Positions 22,201 to 32,023 of a stretch of DNA of 64,000 nt are shown here, in pieces. The DNA is taken from positions 52,247,253-52,311,252 of the forward strand of contig CM075939.1 of the NCBI GenBank assembly GCA_038030265.1. Direction: 5' to 3'. Source of the DNA: Corythucha ciliata. Taxonomy: Eukaryota > Arthropoda > Insecta > Hemiptera > Tingidae. Numbering within the stretch: position 1 is the stretch's first letter; each line of letters starts with the position of its first letter. Under the pieces are notes generated by a model that saw nothing but the letters and a program-made list of their open reading frames with translations, was not told the DNA's origin and ran no database searches. Position numbers and translations under genes: made by a program.

Positions 22201-23185
22201 TCCCACTTAATAAACATAATTTTCAGGTTTTAAAACTTGTTCATTCAAATTAACTGCGAAGAAGACTCTCTGTTCGAGACACTCACCCTACTACCAACAT
22301 TCGTATAATTATGCGCAGGAAACAACTTGATCATTTATCAATATTACATGAACGTCGCTCGAAAAAAAAAAATTGACAGTTTTAAAAGGCAATATGCTGA
22401 TTGCAACGGGGTTCTTTATTCTTAATTAAACATAATCTTGCGTCTACCCCAGGGTCACCGCTGGCACCCTATAGGCTAATTACCAGTTTTGAACGTGATT
22501 TAAATGTTTTTTTCCACTCCTACGCTAATGTTGGTACTTTCTATGCAATTTTTACCTCATTAAATATTTAATAATGTTTTAATTTATTTAAATGCGCGGG
22601 AATTGGCATTTTGCATATTAATCTGAAGGATCTATCGGAGTATTTATTTCTTGGGGTTTTCAAATAAAAAGGTGGAGTGAAATAAATTATTTCATTTAAA
22701 AAACGGCTTTCTTATGCATTTAAAGAAAAAAATAATAACTTTGCTCATTTAATGCTACCTGTACCCAAGCTATAAGCTTCAGGAAGTTAAATTAGAAAAA
22801 AAAAACTCATTCCGTAATTAGATTTCATTTTTAATTGTTTTCCTACCCCCCCCCCCTATTCTTCTACCTAGCTGCACTAGCTCACCTTTTTCCCACCCCG
22901 GACCTATCTCTTTCACCTTGTACTTCTTCTTTTCCCCGTCGCGATGGTTTGAGGTCTTGGTGCGGGGGAAGGGGGTGGGGAGAGTATAATCGCCCATAAT
23001 ACAGGAAGATTACTTTTAGAGAAAATAACTCGTTACTATAATCCTGAAATGAGACAATTAAAAACCCGTAATAGTGGGAAAATTTTCCTTGACTGCCAAG
23101 GATATCACTCGCCGGTTTCGCCGAGGCATTTTGATGCTATCATTCTGTTTTCTGCGACTAAAGTTTTTGTTTTATTGCTTTTTGT

Positions 23186-23217
<32 letters not shown>

Positions 23218-25021
23218 CTTGTAATAACTCGCTGGCGGGGGCTTTTATCCGACTAAAAAGAGAGGGGACTTGCGTGGATAAAAGTGGAAAGTTGATGTAT
23301 CCCCCGCCCTATACGGTGTGCTCTGAACGAGGTGAGCTTCAGTCAAATGAGGTTCTGACGCAAGGGACTGTGTCTCCACTCGTCACATTTTAGGACAGTG
23401 TCGTTTGTCATAATGGCATTGTCGTTTACGGGGGGGTGTGTTAATGCGAAATGCGAGAAACATGGACAGGATGACGTGTGTATGGTTGTTTGGGTTGGCT
23501 GAGGTATGAGGGGGGGGGGTGTTCTCCACCTGGAACCCACCACCTGATTTATTGTCCCTCCATCACCCCTCCGTGCCGCCAACCCATCACGACGCTTATG
23601 CACTCTCTTTTCTCACTTTCACGTCCCCTCGGCTTCACGTTATTAATTCTCAAACGTGAACCCCCCTCCACACCATCACCTCCCTCTGTTTAGTGTGTGG
23701 TGGAGTCCAGCAGCAACCACCACTACCGTGGACCCCGAAAAGTTTTCCCCGAAAATTAATTTTCTGCCGGCGGGACACGTCGAGTTTCGTTTGAATTACT
23801 GAGATTGCTTCCCGACACTTAATGAGAAGTGTTCTTTTTTTTTTCGGAGCTGTAATATGAAGTCGGTGGAGGGGTTGGGGTGGTAAAGGGAACTCCACTT
23901 ATCTGCACGATTTTTATTTTTGTGACGTGTGGGCGTGGAAGGGGAGTTTGTCACTGTGTGATAAAAAAAAAATCGGGCAATAAAAATACCCTTTTTCTCA
24001 CACCCTAAAGAAGATAAATATAAAGATTCTAAAATTGATATTTTTTTGCTTGAAATGACAAACGATTTTCTGGATACACCAACGTTTTTTTAAGCGTTTT
24101 CACCCCCCCCCACCTTTTTGCTGAGAAATGACCTTTGTCGAGGAGGCCTCCCACTAGCAGTTTATCGTTATGTTTTCCCCCCTCTCTTGCTTGTCCAAAA
24201 CGAGAACTTTTACTTAGTCTCATAATGCCGTTATTTTCCTCATCTCGAACCTTCACTACGCACAGGGTGAAGTGAAGTAAGGAAGGGTTGAAGGAGGTAA
24301 ATTTACAATTTAAATGCCGTATTGATCTTTTAATCTATCGTGTCGCGGGAGGGAATTTGCAAATTGGGTTTGATAATGTTCGTATTTATTCACTCAAGAT
24401 GAGAGAGAAGAAACGGTTTTAGTGAACTGTGTGAGTGTTGATGGTGGGAAGGGGGTGAGGTAGAAAGGAGTCCAGCGTTGGGATTGTTTTAAATTATTGT
24501 TTGCCATCCTTCTTCGCTTCTAGTTTAATTAACACTCCTCTTCCGTCTACTCCTGCAATCCCCCAGCCATTACTACCCCTCCCATTTCCTTCAGTTTTCC
24601 TTGAGCCTTGCAAGCTTCTACTTAGCATTTCGACTGAATGCATTAAAGCCCAAGTTTGAACTCCAAAATGCTTCTGTTTCTCCATTTTAAATTGTATATA
24701 CACGAATAAGAAGAAAAGTTTTGTAGCGAAATGAACTCAAACCCTCCCATTCTAAGACTCGTCATACCCCCTTTTGACTTACCTACTCAACTCGCGATTC
24801 CATTTGTGAAATCCTTGAATTTATCAGAAGCAAAACTTATAAACAATTCCTTTACATTTGAGTGGCTAATTACAAAGTCCGTGTCAGTCATTAGTTGACT
24901 TACCATTCAGGTGTTGTTTGGAGTCATGAAGTGGCGCTGGAGGGCTGTGTCCCCGACTTTCGGGAACACCCATGTTCCCGTCACCGCAGGAATCGAGGCT
25001 ACTGCAGTCGTCTTCGCTTTC
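16175..25021 (-). CDS. pdm3/POU6F-like: POU class 6 homeobox transcription factor (5' part missing)
   Basis: Ten exons join with consistent phases into 1677 nt, 558 residues plus stop. The coordinates, read on the minus strand, are given in the separate exon entries. The order of parts is: an acidic Ser-rich segment; a segment with LILASGQIIQGIQGAQLLIP followed by TQTILTIPINS, a hydrophobic region typical of POU6 proteins; a Gln/His-rich region; a Pro/Ser/Gly-rich region; the POU-specific domain (LRRLSLGLTQTQVGQALS, then SQSAICRFEKLDITPKSAQK); and a POU homeodomain (KKRKRRTSFTPQALELLNAH ... REVIRIWFCNKRQALKNT). The linker NHLTEFIG and Cys before Asn-Lys-Arg-Gln in the recognition helix are class 6 and POU hallmarks. 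Family members are nuclear DNA-binding regulators, mostly in neurons. The first visible exon begins in phase 0 without a start codon, so at least one upstream exon lies further right or outside the window. Confidence 0.95.
16374..16510 (-). CDS. pdm3/POU6F-like: POU6 exon 9: linker and N-terminal homeodomain
   Basis: Acceptor CGAGCAG, donor TCGG|GTAAGG. It encodes NHLTEFIGVEPSKKRKRR and TSFTPQALELLNAHFERN, covering the class 6 linker, the basic arm and homeodomain helices 1 to 2. 137 nt. Confidence 0.95.
16662..16745 (-). CDS. pdm3/POU6F-like: POU6 exon 8: end of the POU-specific domain
   Basis: Acceptor CCCCGCAG, donor GAAAG|GTAAAT. It encodes FEKLDITPKSAQKIKPVLEQ and WMKEAEE, the last helix of the POU-specific domain. 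84 nt. Confidence 0.94.
17052..17108 (-). CDS. Candidate alternative 57-nt cassette exon in the POU-specific domain
   Basis: Between exons 7 and 8, a long pyrimidine tract (17109-17150 region, minus strand) ends in AAACTCAG, followed by 57 open nucleotides and the donor GAT|GTACGT. It enters in phase 2 and leaves in phase 2, so inclusion keeps the frame. It would add 19 residues net, roughly ALATQMYCAAQLASQQQ between Ser and Met codons formed at the junctions, replacing the single Arg after SQSAIC. Vertebrate POU6F2 has a longer splice form with an insert at this same boundary in the POU-specific domain. The residues here show no similarity that I recognise to that insert. Skipping gives the canonical domain. 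Confidence 0.6.
17252..17432 (-). CDS. pdm3/POU6F-like: POU6 exon 7: most of the POU-specific domain
   Basis: Acceptor CCCTATAAG, donor TGCAG|GTAAAC. It encodes DEIKEFAKAFKLRRLSLG, then the Gln-rich DNA-contact helix region TQTQVGQALS and the recognition helix up to SQSAICR. 181 nt, phase 1 to 2. Confidence 0.93.
17504..17885 (-). CDS. pdm3/POU6F-like: POU6 exon 6
   Basis: The acceptor TTGACTCAG precedes GCTGTTCAAA, and the donor is TCCA|GTAAGA. It encodes a Ser/Pro/Thr/Gly-rich linker with SGGGGSNSSGS and a VIKSEGGG motif, which may be a sumoylation-type site (VIKSE). 382 nt, phase 0 to 1. Confidence 0.88.
17954..18183 (-). CDS. pdm3/POU6F-like: POU6 exon 5
   Basis: Acceptor GTTTTCTTAG, donor ACAGT|GTAAGT. 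It encodes a Pro/Ser stretch and then a Gln/His-rich low-complexity run (for example FHQQQSAQQHSQQHHQNQ), typical of transcription-factor activation regions. 230 nt, ending in phase 0. Confidence 0.88.
18269..18406 (-). CDS. pdm3/POU6F-like: POU6 exon 4
   Basis: Acceptor TGTGCTTTAG, donor AGTG|GTACGA (a weaker donor). It encodes IATQTILTIPINSVTNNQ and a Met/Asn-rich tail ending HHFAHPS. 138 nt. Confidence 0.88.
18472..18618 (-). CDS. pdm3/POU6F-like: POU6 exon 3
   Basis: Acceptor TTTGTTTGTAG, donor CAGG|GTAAGC. It encodes the conserved POU6 segment MPQLILASGQIIQGIQGAQL. 147 nt. Confidence 0.9.
18850..18984 (-). CDS. pdm3/POU6F-like: POU6 exon 2
   Basis: Acceptor TTGTTCCAG, donor ACGA|GTGAGT. 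It encodes LLNLSSLASLGGLQG, a Pro/Gly-rich stretch and NNQLINTPLNLSLNAT. The length of 135 nt fits phase 1 to phase 1. Confidence 0.88.
18985..19849. other. POU6 intron, 3' part
   Basis: Intronic sequence upstream of exon 2. It holds an octamer-type POU site (ATGCAAAT, 19190-19197). From about 19618 it has a TAGTGGCGGCGGAAGTCC terminus that seems to open a family B repeat element. Confidence 0.5.
19190..19197. promoter_or_regulatory. Octamer-type POU binding site
   Basis: ATGCAAAT, followed by TAA and another ATGCAAAA, lies in the intron of the POU6 gene itself. A role in autoregulation is only a guess; such 8-mers occur by chance in AT-rich DNA. Confidence 0.2.
19850..20870 (+). repeat. Family B decayed tandem array (~30-bp monomers)
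   Basis: Around 25 degenerate units with the consensus GCTAATTCGCGGCTAAAATT followed by GAGAAAAATC. The array lies between TAGTGGCGGCGGAAGTCC (near 19619) and GGTCCGCCAGTGGC (near 20858), which are approximately inverted. The same family recurs at 1-400, 47800-49110 and 59190-59640. Confidence 0.75.
20880..24903. other. Large POU6 intron, no exon recognised
   Basis: AT-rich intronic sequence with a T-run of about 29 (23188-23217), a hairpin with CTCCCCCAA/TTGGGGGAG arms near 21339-21368 and a TTTTGCATATTAAT POU-type site near 22609-22622. No additional coding exon with matching phases was found, but short exons could be missed. Confidence 0.45.
24904..25021 (-). CDS. pdm3/POU6F-like: POU6 exon 1 of those visible
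   Basis: The acceptor CCCTTCGCAG is followed by GAAAGCGAAG, and the donor is AATG|GTAAGT. The exon encodes an acidic Ser/Asp/Pro-rich stretch (ESEDDCSSLDS...). Phase 0 in, phase 1 out, matching the next exon 5.9 kb downstream. Confidence 0.85.
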
Positions 25022-26033
25022 CTGCGAAGGGCACAAAAAGATAAGGTTACACTCGATTGAACTTGAGGGGTAGTTTGGAAAAGTTAGGGGGGGGGGACTG
25101 GGAAAGGATATCAAGAAGTAATAAGTAATCACCGTCAACTTTAGCCCCAAACTAGGTTAGGGGCTCTCTTCTCACAACCCCCGAACCCCAAAGCATAAGC
25201 TATATCCATCCCCCTTTTTACCCTTCATCACATCCAGTACGAAAGCAACGACAACCCCTTCCCTCCACACACACCTCACCACGGCCCATCAAATTCATCC
25301 GCCTTAGCAGTTTAAGTAGATTTTCAAGCTTGATTCTCTCTACTTCTCCCAAACACCACCATCGAGACTCATCCCTTTTCGTTCTTCTTCTCTCTCTTCG
25401 ACCCGATCAAGATTACATACAAGTAATTAAGGGGTTTTCCTCTTCCAGAGTAATTACTAATTAGATAGTTATTAATGGGGTTGAAAACCTTCCACCTCCA
25501 CCTCTCCACACCCAACACCCATGAACGAAAGGCTTCACCCCCTTGCGTTAATAACTTCCCATCTTGCTTCTTATGTAGGGATGTAATCGTCCTCCCACTT
25601 CCCCGCTAAAACATCCCTAACCATCGCACCCGTTCACACGCTTCACCGAATCGATTCGATTTTCTCTCCTCTCGCACTCCTATGTCCTTCCTTCCTTTCA
25701 GGTTATTGCGAAGAAAAGTACTCAGCTCGCTAGTTTAAGGTTGAAGAGGGAGGGGTGAGTTTAAAGAGAGAAAGGACGGGAGCTGTTCTCGAGAGTTTTC
25801 AAAATAGGGTAATGTTGATTATAGTAGATTGTATGCCGAGGGGGGGGGGGTATGTTTGAGGTAAACATTTTTTTAAAATTTCGCTCCTAAACTTCGAGGT
25901 TTCTGATGCTGACTGTTTCATCTTCACTGAAGATGGCGATAAGCCGAAACAACGGTAACTGACGCACTCGCAATGAAGGAACAGCGTAATTTAGCTTTTT
26001 GAAGAGCACGAATATCGAAATATGGGTTTTTCG
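25022..26033. other. Upstream intron or flank, retroelement-tail-like motif
   Basis: C/T-rich non-coding DNA. Near 25934-25957 the motif CACTGAAGATGGCG ... AAGCCGAAAC resembles a conserved tail found in several animal retroelements. No protein is recognised. Confidence 0.35.
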
Positions 26034-26056
26034 CAGTGGCGGATCCAAGGGAGGGG
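26034..26056 (+). repeat. CAGTGGCGGATCC terminus of a repeat-bearing element
   Basis: CAGTGGCGGATCCAAGG has the look of a DNA-transposon terminal repeat. It interrupts a family A-like monomer (GAAGAGCACGAATATCG). A possible decayed right end is CCCTGGATCCGCGCCCGG around 28430 and 33234, split by the gypsy insertion. Confidence 0.4.
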
Positions 26057-26423
26057 CCCACTTGGAGTCGAGGACACTTGTTAAAAAAAAAAAATCATCA
26101 AAACCACCTTCATCGAATCAAGATACTGCGGTCTGAGACAGACGTCCCCTGAGCGGCCCAGCGAGGTCCACGTGCATCGGGACTTTTCCTTGGACTTCAG
26201 GGCTGTCCGCGGGAAAGTTCGTGCGCTAGAGGTTAAAAACGGTGATCATAACAGCGAGAGCCTTTTCATTGAATCATATTATCGAAAATTCGTCTCAATT
26301 TTCGGATTCCCCATGTGAAGAAACCCCAAAATATTGATTTGGGCGCTCACAGTTGGTTTGAGATTTCTGAGGTTGGGCCTTTTTTGTGATTGGCAGGGAT
26401 GGTCAGTTGCCCTCACCTAGACT

Positions 26424-26571
26424 TTTAAGCCGGCTTCACATGTGATCTGAAAAAAGCTCAGCTTTGAGCTGTATCCAATGAAATAGAATTAATTCAAAGG
26501 CGGGCTGCTCTTTGATTGGCTACAGCTCAAAGCTTAAGCTGCCACAGCTCGCATGTGAAGGCGGCTTTAAA
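26424..26571. mobile_element. About 145-bp MITE with TTTAA flanks
   Basis: GCCGGCTTCACATGTGA at the left (from 26429) pairs with TCGCATGTGAAGGCGGC at the right. The interior contains a further inverted pair (AGCTTTGAGCTGTATCCAAT against GATTGGCTACAGCTCAAAGC). TTTAA flanks both sides (26424-26428 and 26566-26570) and may be the target duplication. Confidence 0.72.
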
Positions 26572-26759
26572 GCGCAGACTTGTTGGGGCAGTTGACGACT
26601 CCCAGATACCACCAATAAAGTTAAAATCCATCAGGATCGCCACATTTTGTATAGCGAAGATGTACGCAGGTCTGGCTCAGCAATACACTAATTTTCACCT
26701 TTTCGGATTATTCGTCCAATAAAATACCAATTTCGTGTTTCTTTTGTGCTAAAAGCCAT

Positions 26760-28330
26760 GAGCGGAGAGGCTTAATTCAAAAGTCACTTTCATGATTTCC
26801 GTACTTTAAAAAAACCGTTTCGGCGGTTCTGCTTCACTAAAAAATCATTCTCTCACATTTTGATCACTAGGACACCAATTTTCCTGTTTTTTGTTGGCGA
26901 AAAATAGCCATTTTCCTTGATCTGGCTCACTGAAAAACGATTTTCTCGGATTTCGCTCTCTAAAAACCAATTTTGCAGAATTTTCTCACCAACAAAGAAA
27001 TTTTTACGTGACGAACTCACTAAAAACAATCAGTTGACGGATTTTTGTTGCTGTTAAACAAATTTAACATTGTGCCCAAGTGCCCGAATTCAGGAACCGT
27101 TTTCGAAGATTTTACGCACTACAATTTCATATTAACTGGGTTGGCACACTAAAAGGCCAATTTTTCGGAGTTCGCTTCTGAAACATAAATTTTCCGGATT
27201 TTTCTTGAAGAAAAAGAAAAACACTTTCCCGGATTTTTGATCACTCGAAAACAAATTCCTCAAGTTTTGCATTCTAAATATCGATTTTGTGGATATTTTT
27301 GCGTGTTGAGTTCACTAAAATAAATATCACTTATCTAGTTGTCGCTACCAGAAAATTTTTCGGAGCGCAGCTTCAATTCACACACTAAAACACCAGTTTT
27401 TCAGAGTTCACTTCTGAAACATCAATTTTCCGGATTTTTCTTGAAGAAAAAAAAAAAACATTTCCCCAAATCTGGCTCACTGTAAAATAAGTTTTCCGGA
27501 TTTGGCTCGTTGAACAACCAATTTCGGGGTTTTGGTCGCCAGCAATAGTACAATTCACAACTAGAAAGGAAAGTGGAACTCTGCCGGCGAGTTGTAAGCG
27601 TACGTCAAAGAGTTGGGTGAAGTTCCACTTCCCTCTCACGTTGTAAAATGTACTATTTCACGTTACCAGTGAAAAAAAGAGTGGTATTCCCCTCCCTGTA
27701 ACCTGAAACCTCAAACGCCCGGCAAACCAATTTCACCGCGGGGCCCAATCCAGATCGGTCTTTAAATTGGGCCTTTCCCAGCGAAATAAACGGTTATTCG
27801 GCAACGAAAGTCCCCGAAATTGCTTTTTTTAGCGACCAAAATCCGAGAAATTGATGCGCGAAATGCCACGCCAAAGGTCAAAATTTACGCGAAACGTCAC
27901 ATCGGTGAGAGTAAAACTGTTTTGGAACGGCCGCGGCACACCCAAGGGAAAAATTTACGCAAAATGCCCCATTTTGTGGACAAAACGCAAGAACATTGGG
28001 GAAAACTCTCACGGGAATCGCCAATTTTAAGGTTACGTCAATGGGGAAAATTTATATAAAACACCTCACCAAGGGAAATTTTATGAGTAGGTATAGCGAA
28101 ATTGTCCATTTCATCAAAAAACTTGACATTTTTACAAAGAAATGGTCTGTTTAATAAGAAAATTTACAATTTTACGGGAACTCTTAAGCTAATAAACAAA
28201 ATGGTTGATTTTTATGAGAAAATTTTCAGTTTTAAAGGTGTCAATTTAACCAGTAAATCGTCCGCTTCATTAGGGAATAGCCTATTTCATTAGGAAATTG
28301 CCATGTTAGAGTGGGACACTGTTAATTCCC
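26760..28330 (-). repeat. Family A decayed tandem array
   Basis: Irregular ~30-bp units built on TTGGCTCACTAAAAACCAATTTTCGGA run through this segment with strong decay, drifting after 27720 into related units. The block at 27545-27700 is an imperfect palindrome like the one at 2141-2425. No gene is present. Confidence 0.65.
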
Positions 28331-28438
28331 TGTGTCGTTAAACCTCAAAATACGCGATTTTGTCCATTTTTAAATTTTCATAATTTTGGGGCCGATATAT
28401 TGGAGTCATGGCCCCCTTCTTAAGCCGGCCCTGGATCC

Positions 28439-28621
28439 TGTTATATCCTTCACTACTCACTACAGTATTTATTACTGGACAAAATGATTAATTATTCAAT
28501 TTTAATAAAAAGAAGAAGTCAATTTTTCCTTTCAAGTTCTAAAAACTAAACGTGCATTTTTTCTTTTCCTTTTTCACAATAATTCCAAGGTCCTCATTCA
28601 AAGACCTCAAAAGTTACAACA
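28439..28621 (+). repeat. 5' LTR of the gypsy element
   Basis: 183 bp, TG...CA. The 3' copy lacks one A in an A-run and one AAG triplet but shows no base substitutions, which implies a very young insertion. Confidence 0.93.
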
Positions 28622-28704
28622 GTTTGGCGACGAGGATTAAAACAACAACATTGTCGTGATACGTTGCATCTCTTTTTCAAGTTTCGAGTATAATTTTCTT
28701 TCTG

Positions 28705-30690
28705 ATGGACGCGGATCAGTTTCAGCAACTCCTTGCCGTTTTTCAACAGCAGCAGGAAGCATTACTCGTTCAATTGTTAGAGCGAACCCGTCCCGAACAG
28801 CGCACAATTGATCAGGTGAATTATTCATCCATTTCGCCTTTTGAAAATTTCGATCCCAGACGAGAAAAACTTTCATATTACCTCGAACGTTTCGATAATT
28901 ACTGTTCAATGAAAAATGTCACTTCAGAAGAAAAAATTGCCCAATTATTGTGTGCGTCGATTGGCTCAGTCCATTACAATAACCTTGCCGCGTTTCTTGG
29001 TCCCGATAAATCTGTCAAAAATCTCCCGTACGATGCTTTAATTGCAGCGTTTAAGCAAATGCTCACGCCTCGGAAAAGTGTCGTCGTTTCCCAACACTAT
29101 TTTCTTAATATATATCAGCAAGACCGACAGTCCGTGGCAGAATTCGTCGCAGATTTGCAAAAAGCCCTTGCCGACTGTGAGTTTTCGATCAAATGCCAGT
29201 GTAATCAATCCTTCTCAGTTTCAGAAATTTTTCTCCGAGCCCAATTTGTTAGAGGCTTACGCGACGACTGGCTTCGCGAGCAAATTTTACAGTCTGACGC
29301 CGTAAAATTCGATGACGTTTTATCTAAAGCAATCGCTCTCGAAGCGTCGAGAGTAGAGAGCAAGGAACTAACCAAGCGTACTTCGCACGCTGTTTCAACG
29401 TTTGATGACAGCTGCAGTGCCGACACTCACAAGGTTTCCTCCTCTTCCATTCGCCGCCGTTCTACAAGTCGTCCTGGTTCACGGTCAGCTTTCCGATCAT
29501 CAGACACTCGCAATTTTCATACTCGGTACAGTAGACCCAATTATCAGTCCCTCGGTATCGATAACCTCTGTTTCAGGTGTGGGATAAGTGGTCACAGAGT
29601 AACTGACTGCAAGCGTGATCGTTCACAAATTAAATGTGACTCTTGTAATAAAATAAGTCACGTTGCCAAAGTTTGTTTCACAACGCTAACGAAACCATCG
29701 CCTCCTCGAACGAATTTAGCACCCCCTTCGTCGTTGCACACTTTGTCCGACGATTGTTTCACATCAGAACATTCATACGGGATAAACATCCTACAAACCG
29801 TCCCAACCCGAACACAAGTCGTGGATTTATTCGAACTTAATCCAGATTCTGACAAGTATATTGTTTCAGTGACGCTGAACGGAACACCTCAGCAATTTGA
29901 AGTCGATTCCGGCGCCAAGTTCTCCCTGATTTCTGAGCGGGATTTCAAACGTCTAAAACTGAATGTGCCAGTTAAAAGTTCGAATATCGCCTTCCGTTCG
30001 TACACAGGTAGCATAATCAATTCACAAGGCAAAATTTCCGTTCTGGTTGCGTATCACGGAAAACAAATTATTGGCGATTTATACATTGTTCCCAACGGAC
30101 ATGACTCACTTCTCGGTAGACAATGGATACGAGAGCTCGACATTGACCTAAAAAAGATTGACCAGGAAATGAAACTGCCGATTCCGGTCAAACAACTTCA
30201 CTCGGATGACTCGATAAAATCTCTTTTCGATCATTTTTCAGAAATTTTTCAGGAAAAAATTGGCTGCGTTCCAGGTTTTACAGTACGCCTCAATCTTCGT
30301 CCGGGTGTAAAACCAGTTTTCACGAGGGAGCGCGATGTTCCTTACGCTCTTCGTGAACGCGTCGATAAGGAGCAGGATGTACTCGAAAAAGACGGAATTA
30401 TTTCCCCTGTTCCAACTAGTGACTGGGGCTCACCTCTCGTGGTGATCTCGAAGCCAGATGGAGGAGTTCGCCTTTGCGTCGACTATAAATGCGGTGTCAA
30501 CGAACGACTGGTAAAAGCCAGTTATCCGATTCGACGAATAGACGATGTGCTGCACAGCCTTCGTAACTCAAAATTCTTCTGTAAACTCGATCTATTTAAA
30601 GCGTATCTTCATTTACAGGTCGACGAAGAAAGCAGCAACGTCCAAACAATTACTACTCACCGTCGGTACGTATCGTGTACACCGTCTTAG
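28705..30690 (+). pseudogene. Gypsy gag, protease and first part of RT
   Basis: The frame opens with ATG 84 bp after the LTR. Residues 1-280 are the gag region, beginning with a Gln-rich helix. Two zinc knuckles follow (CFRCGISGHRVTDC, then CDSCNKISHVAKVC, about 288-325), showing RNA binding. The aspartic protease active site DSGA is near residue 400. The RT begins near residue 500 and includes LDLFKAYLHLQV. Around 30664 the frame slips by one base and soon meets a stop at 30690, while the homologous sequence continues in the next frame. In the intact family, gag packages the RNA and the protease cleaves the polyprotein. This copy would give a truncated product ending inside the RT palm. Confidence 0.92.
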
Positions 30691-31084
30691 TTTTGGTATC
30701 AAGACTGCCCCATCGGAGTTTAATAGAATCCTTTCTCAAATCCTCCAAGGTGTCCCAAAGACGGAAGCATATTTCGACGACATTATCGTACACGGTTCAA
30801 CGCTCGACGAATGTTTTCAGAATTTACACAGCTGTTTACAACGTCTTACTGAATACGACCTTCATTTAAACAAAAAGAAATGTACTTTTTTTCAGACGAA
30901 AATCGAATATTTAGGTCATGTCGTCGAGTTCAACAAAATTTCGAAATCCCCGGAAAAAGTTCTTGCGGTTCAAAATTGACCACGACCGACAAATGCTGAT
31001 GGAGTCCGACGTTTTCTCGGTCTCGCGACATACCATTCTCGTTTTATTCCTGATTATTCGACTCTCATCTACCCGCTTCGATGT
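30665..31084 (+). pseudogene. Gypsy RT, second part, with nonsense codon
   Basis: After the frameshift the RT continues with LSFGIKTAPSEFNRIL and the catalytic box YFDDII (about 30770), then FLGLATYHSRFIPDYS in the thumb and connection. An in-frame TGA at 30977-30979 interrupts it. The catalytic Asp pair is intact, so the loss is due to the frame break and stop only. Confidence 0.88.
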
Positions 31085-32023
31085 TTGTTGAGAAAAAAGG
31101 AACAATGGGCATGGTCGTCAAAATGTGAGTCAGCTTTCAACAGAATTAAAACAGAACTTTGCAGCGATCGAGTACTTGTACCGTATGATCCTGTTTTGCC
31201 ACTCGTGTTAACTACTGACGCCAGTGCAACAGGAATTGGAGCTGTACTAAGTCACAGTATTGAAGGCGCCGAAAGTCCAATCTCGTACGCATCTCGTTCT
31301 CTTACAGTATCGGAACAAAATTACAGCCAGTTAGATAGAGAGGCCCTGGCTATCAATTTTGGCGTAAATTATTTCTTTAACTACCTGATTGGTAACCATT
31401 TTTTTCTTGTTACAGACAATGAGCCACTGTCACGCATTTTCCACCCTCAGAAGCCTCTGCCAAAAATGACTTCCTCGCGTTTGTTGCGTTACGCATCGTT
31501 TTTATCAGGCTTCGATTACACTGTAAAATTAAAGAAAGGAATCGAAAATCAAAACGCAGATTGTTTATCGCGCGCGCCCGTCGAAAAATTCAGAGCGTCA
31601 AATGATGAGTTCATTGGTAATGAAGTAAATCAAATTTGCTCACAGCTCGTTTTTCAAATTTCAAGTGAGCATATAACTTTCGTCGTTATAAAAGAAGAAA
31701 CAAAAAAGGATCAGGAGCTAGGTGAACTAGTCCGAAAACTCACCATCAGCCCGGTTGACTCTGAGTTTACGTTATTTGACGGTATTCTTTTCAGGAAAGA
31801 TAGAGTTGTCATTCCTAACATTCTTCGTTCCAAGATTCTAGATGAGCTTCATGAAACCCATCATGGAGTGACAAAAATGAAGCAACTTGCCCGTCGGTAC
31901 GTTTACTGGCCATCCATTGACCGAGACATAGAGCGTATGGTCAAGGAGTGTGAACAATGCGCCTTGGTCAAATCGAACCCTCCTAGAAGCACCTGTTCAC
32001 TCGTGGGACCTTCCAGATACTAA
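31085..32023 (+). pseudogene. Gypsy RNase H and integrase zinc-binding region
   Basis: This is the same frame as the preceding RT part. RNase H is recognised by LVLTTDASATGIGAVLS and a later DREALAINFG. The integrase HHCC module follows (HETHHGVTKMKQLARRYVYW, then CEQC near 31953-31964). Homology leaves this frame near 31980 and the frame stops at 32023. Confidence 0.88.

Noticed and set aside
25934..25975. Hammerhead-ribozyme-like core (CTGAAGA, short GGC/GCC stem, GAAAC)
   Set aside because: There is an extra base between the core and stem II, and the bases before CTGAAGA are not complementary to those after the would-be cleavage site, so stem I cannot form.
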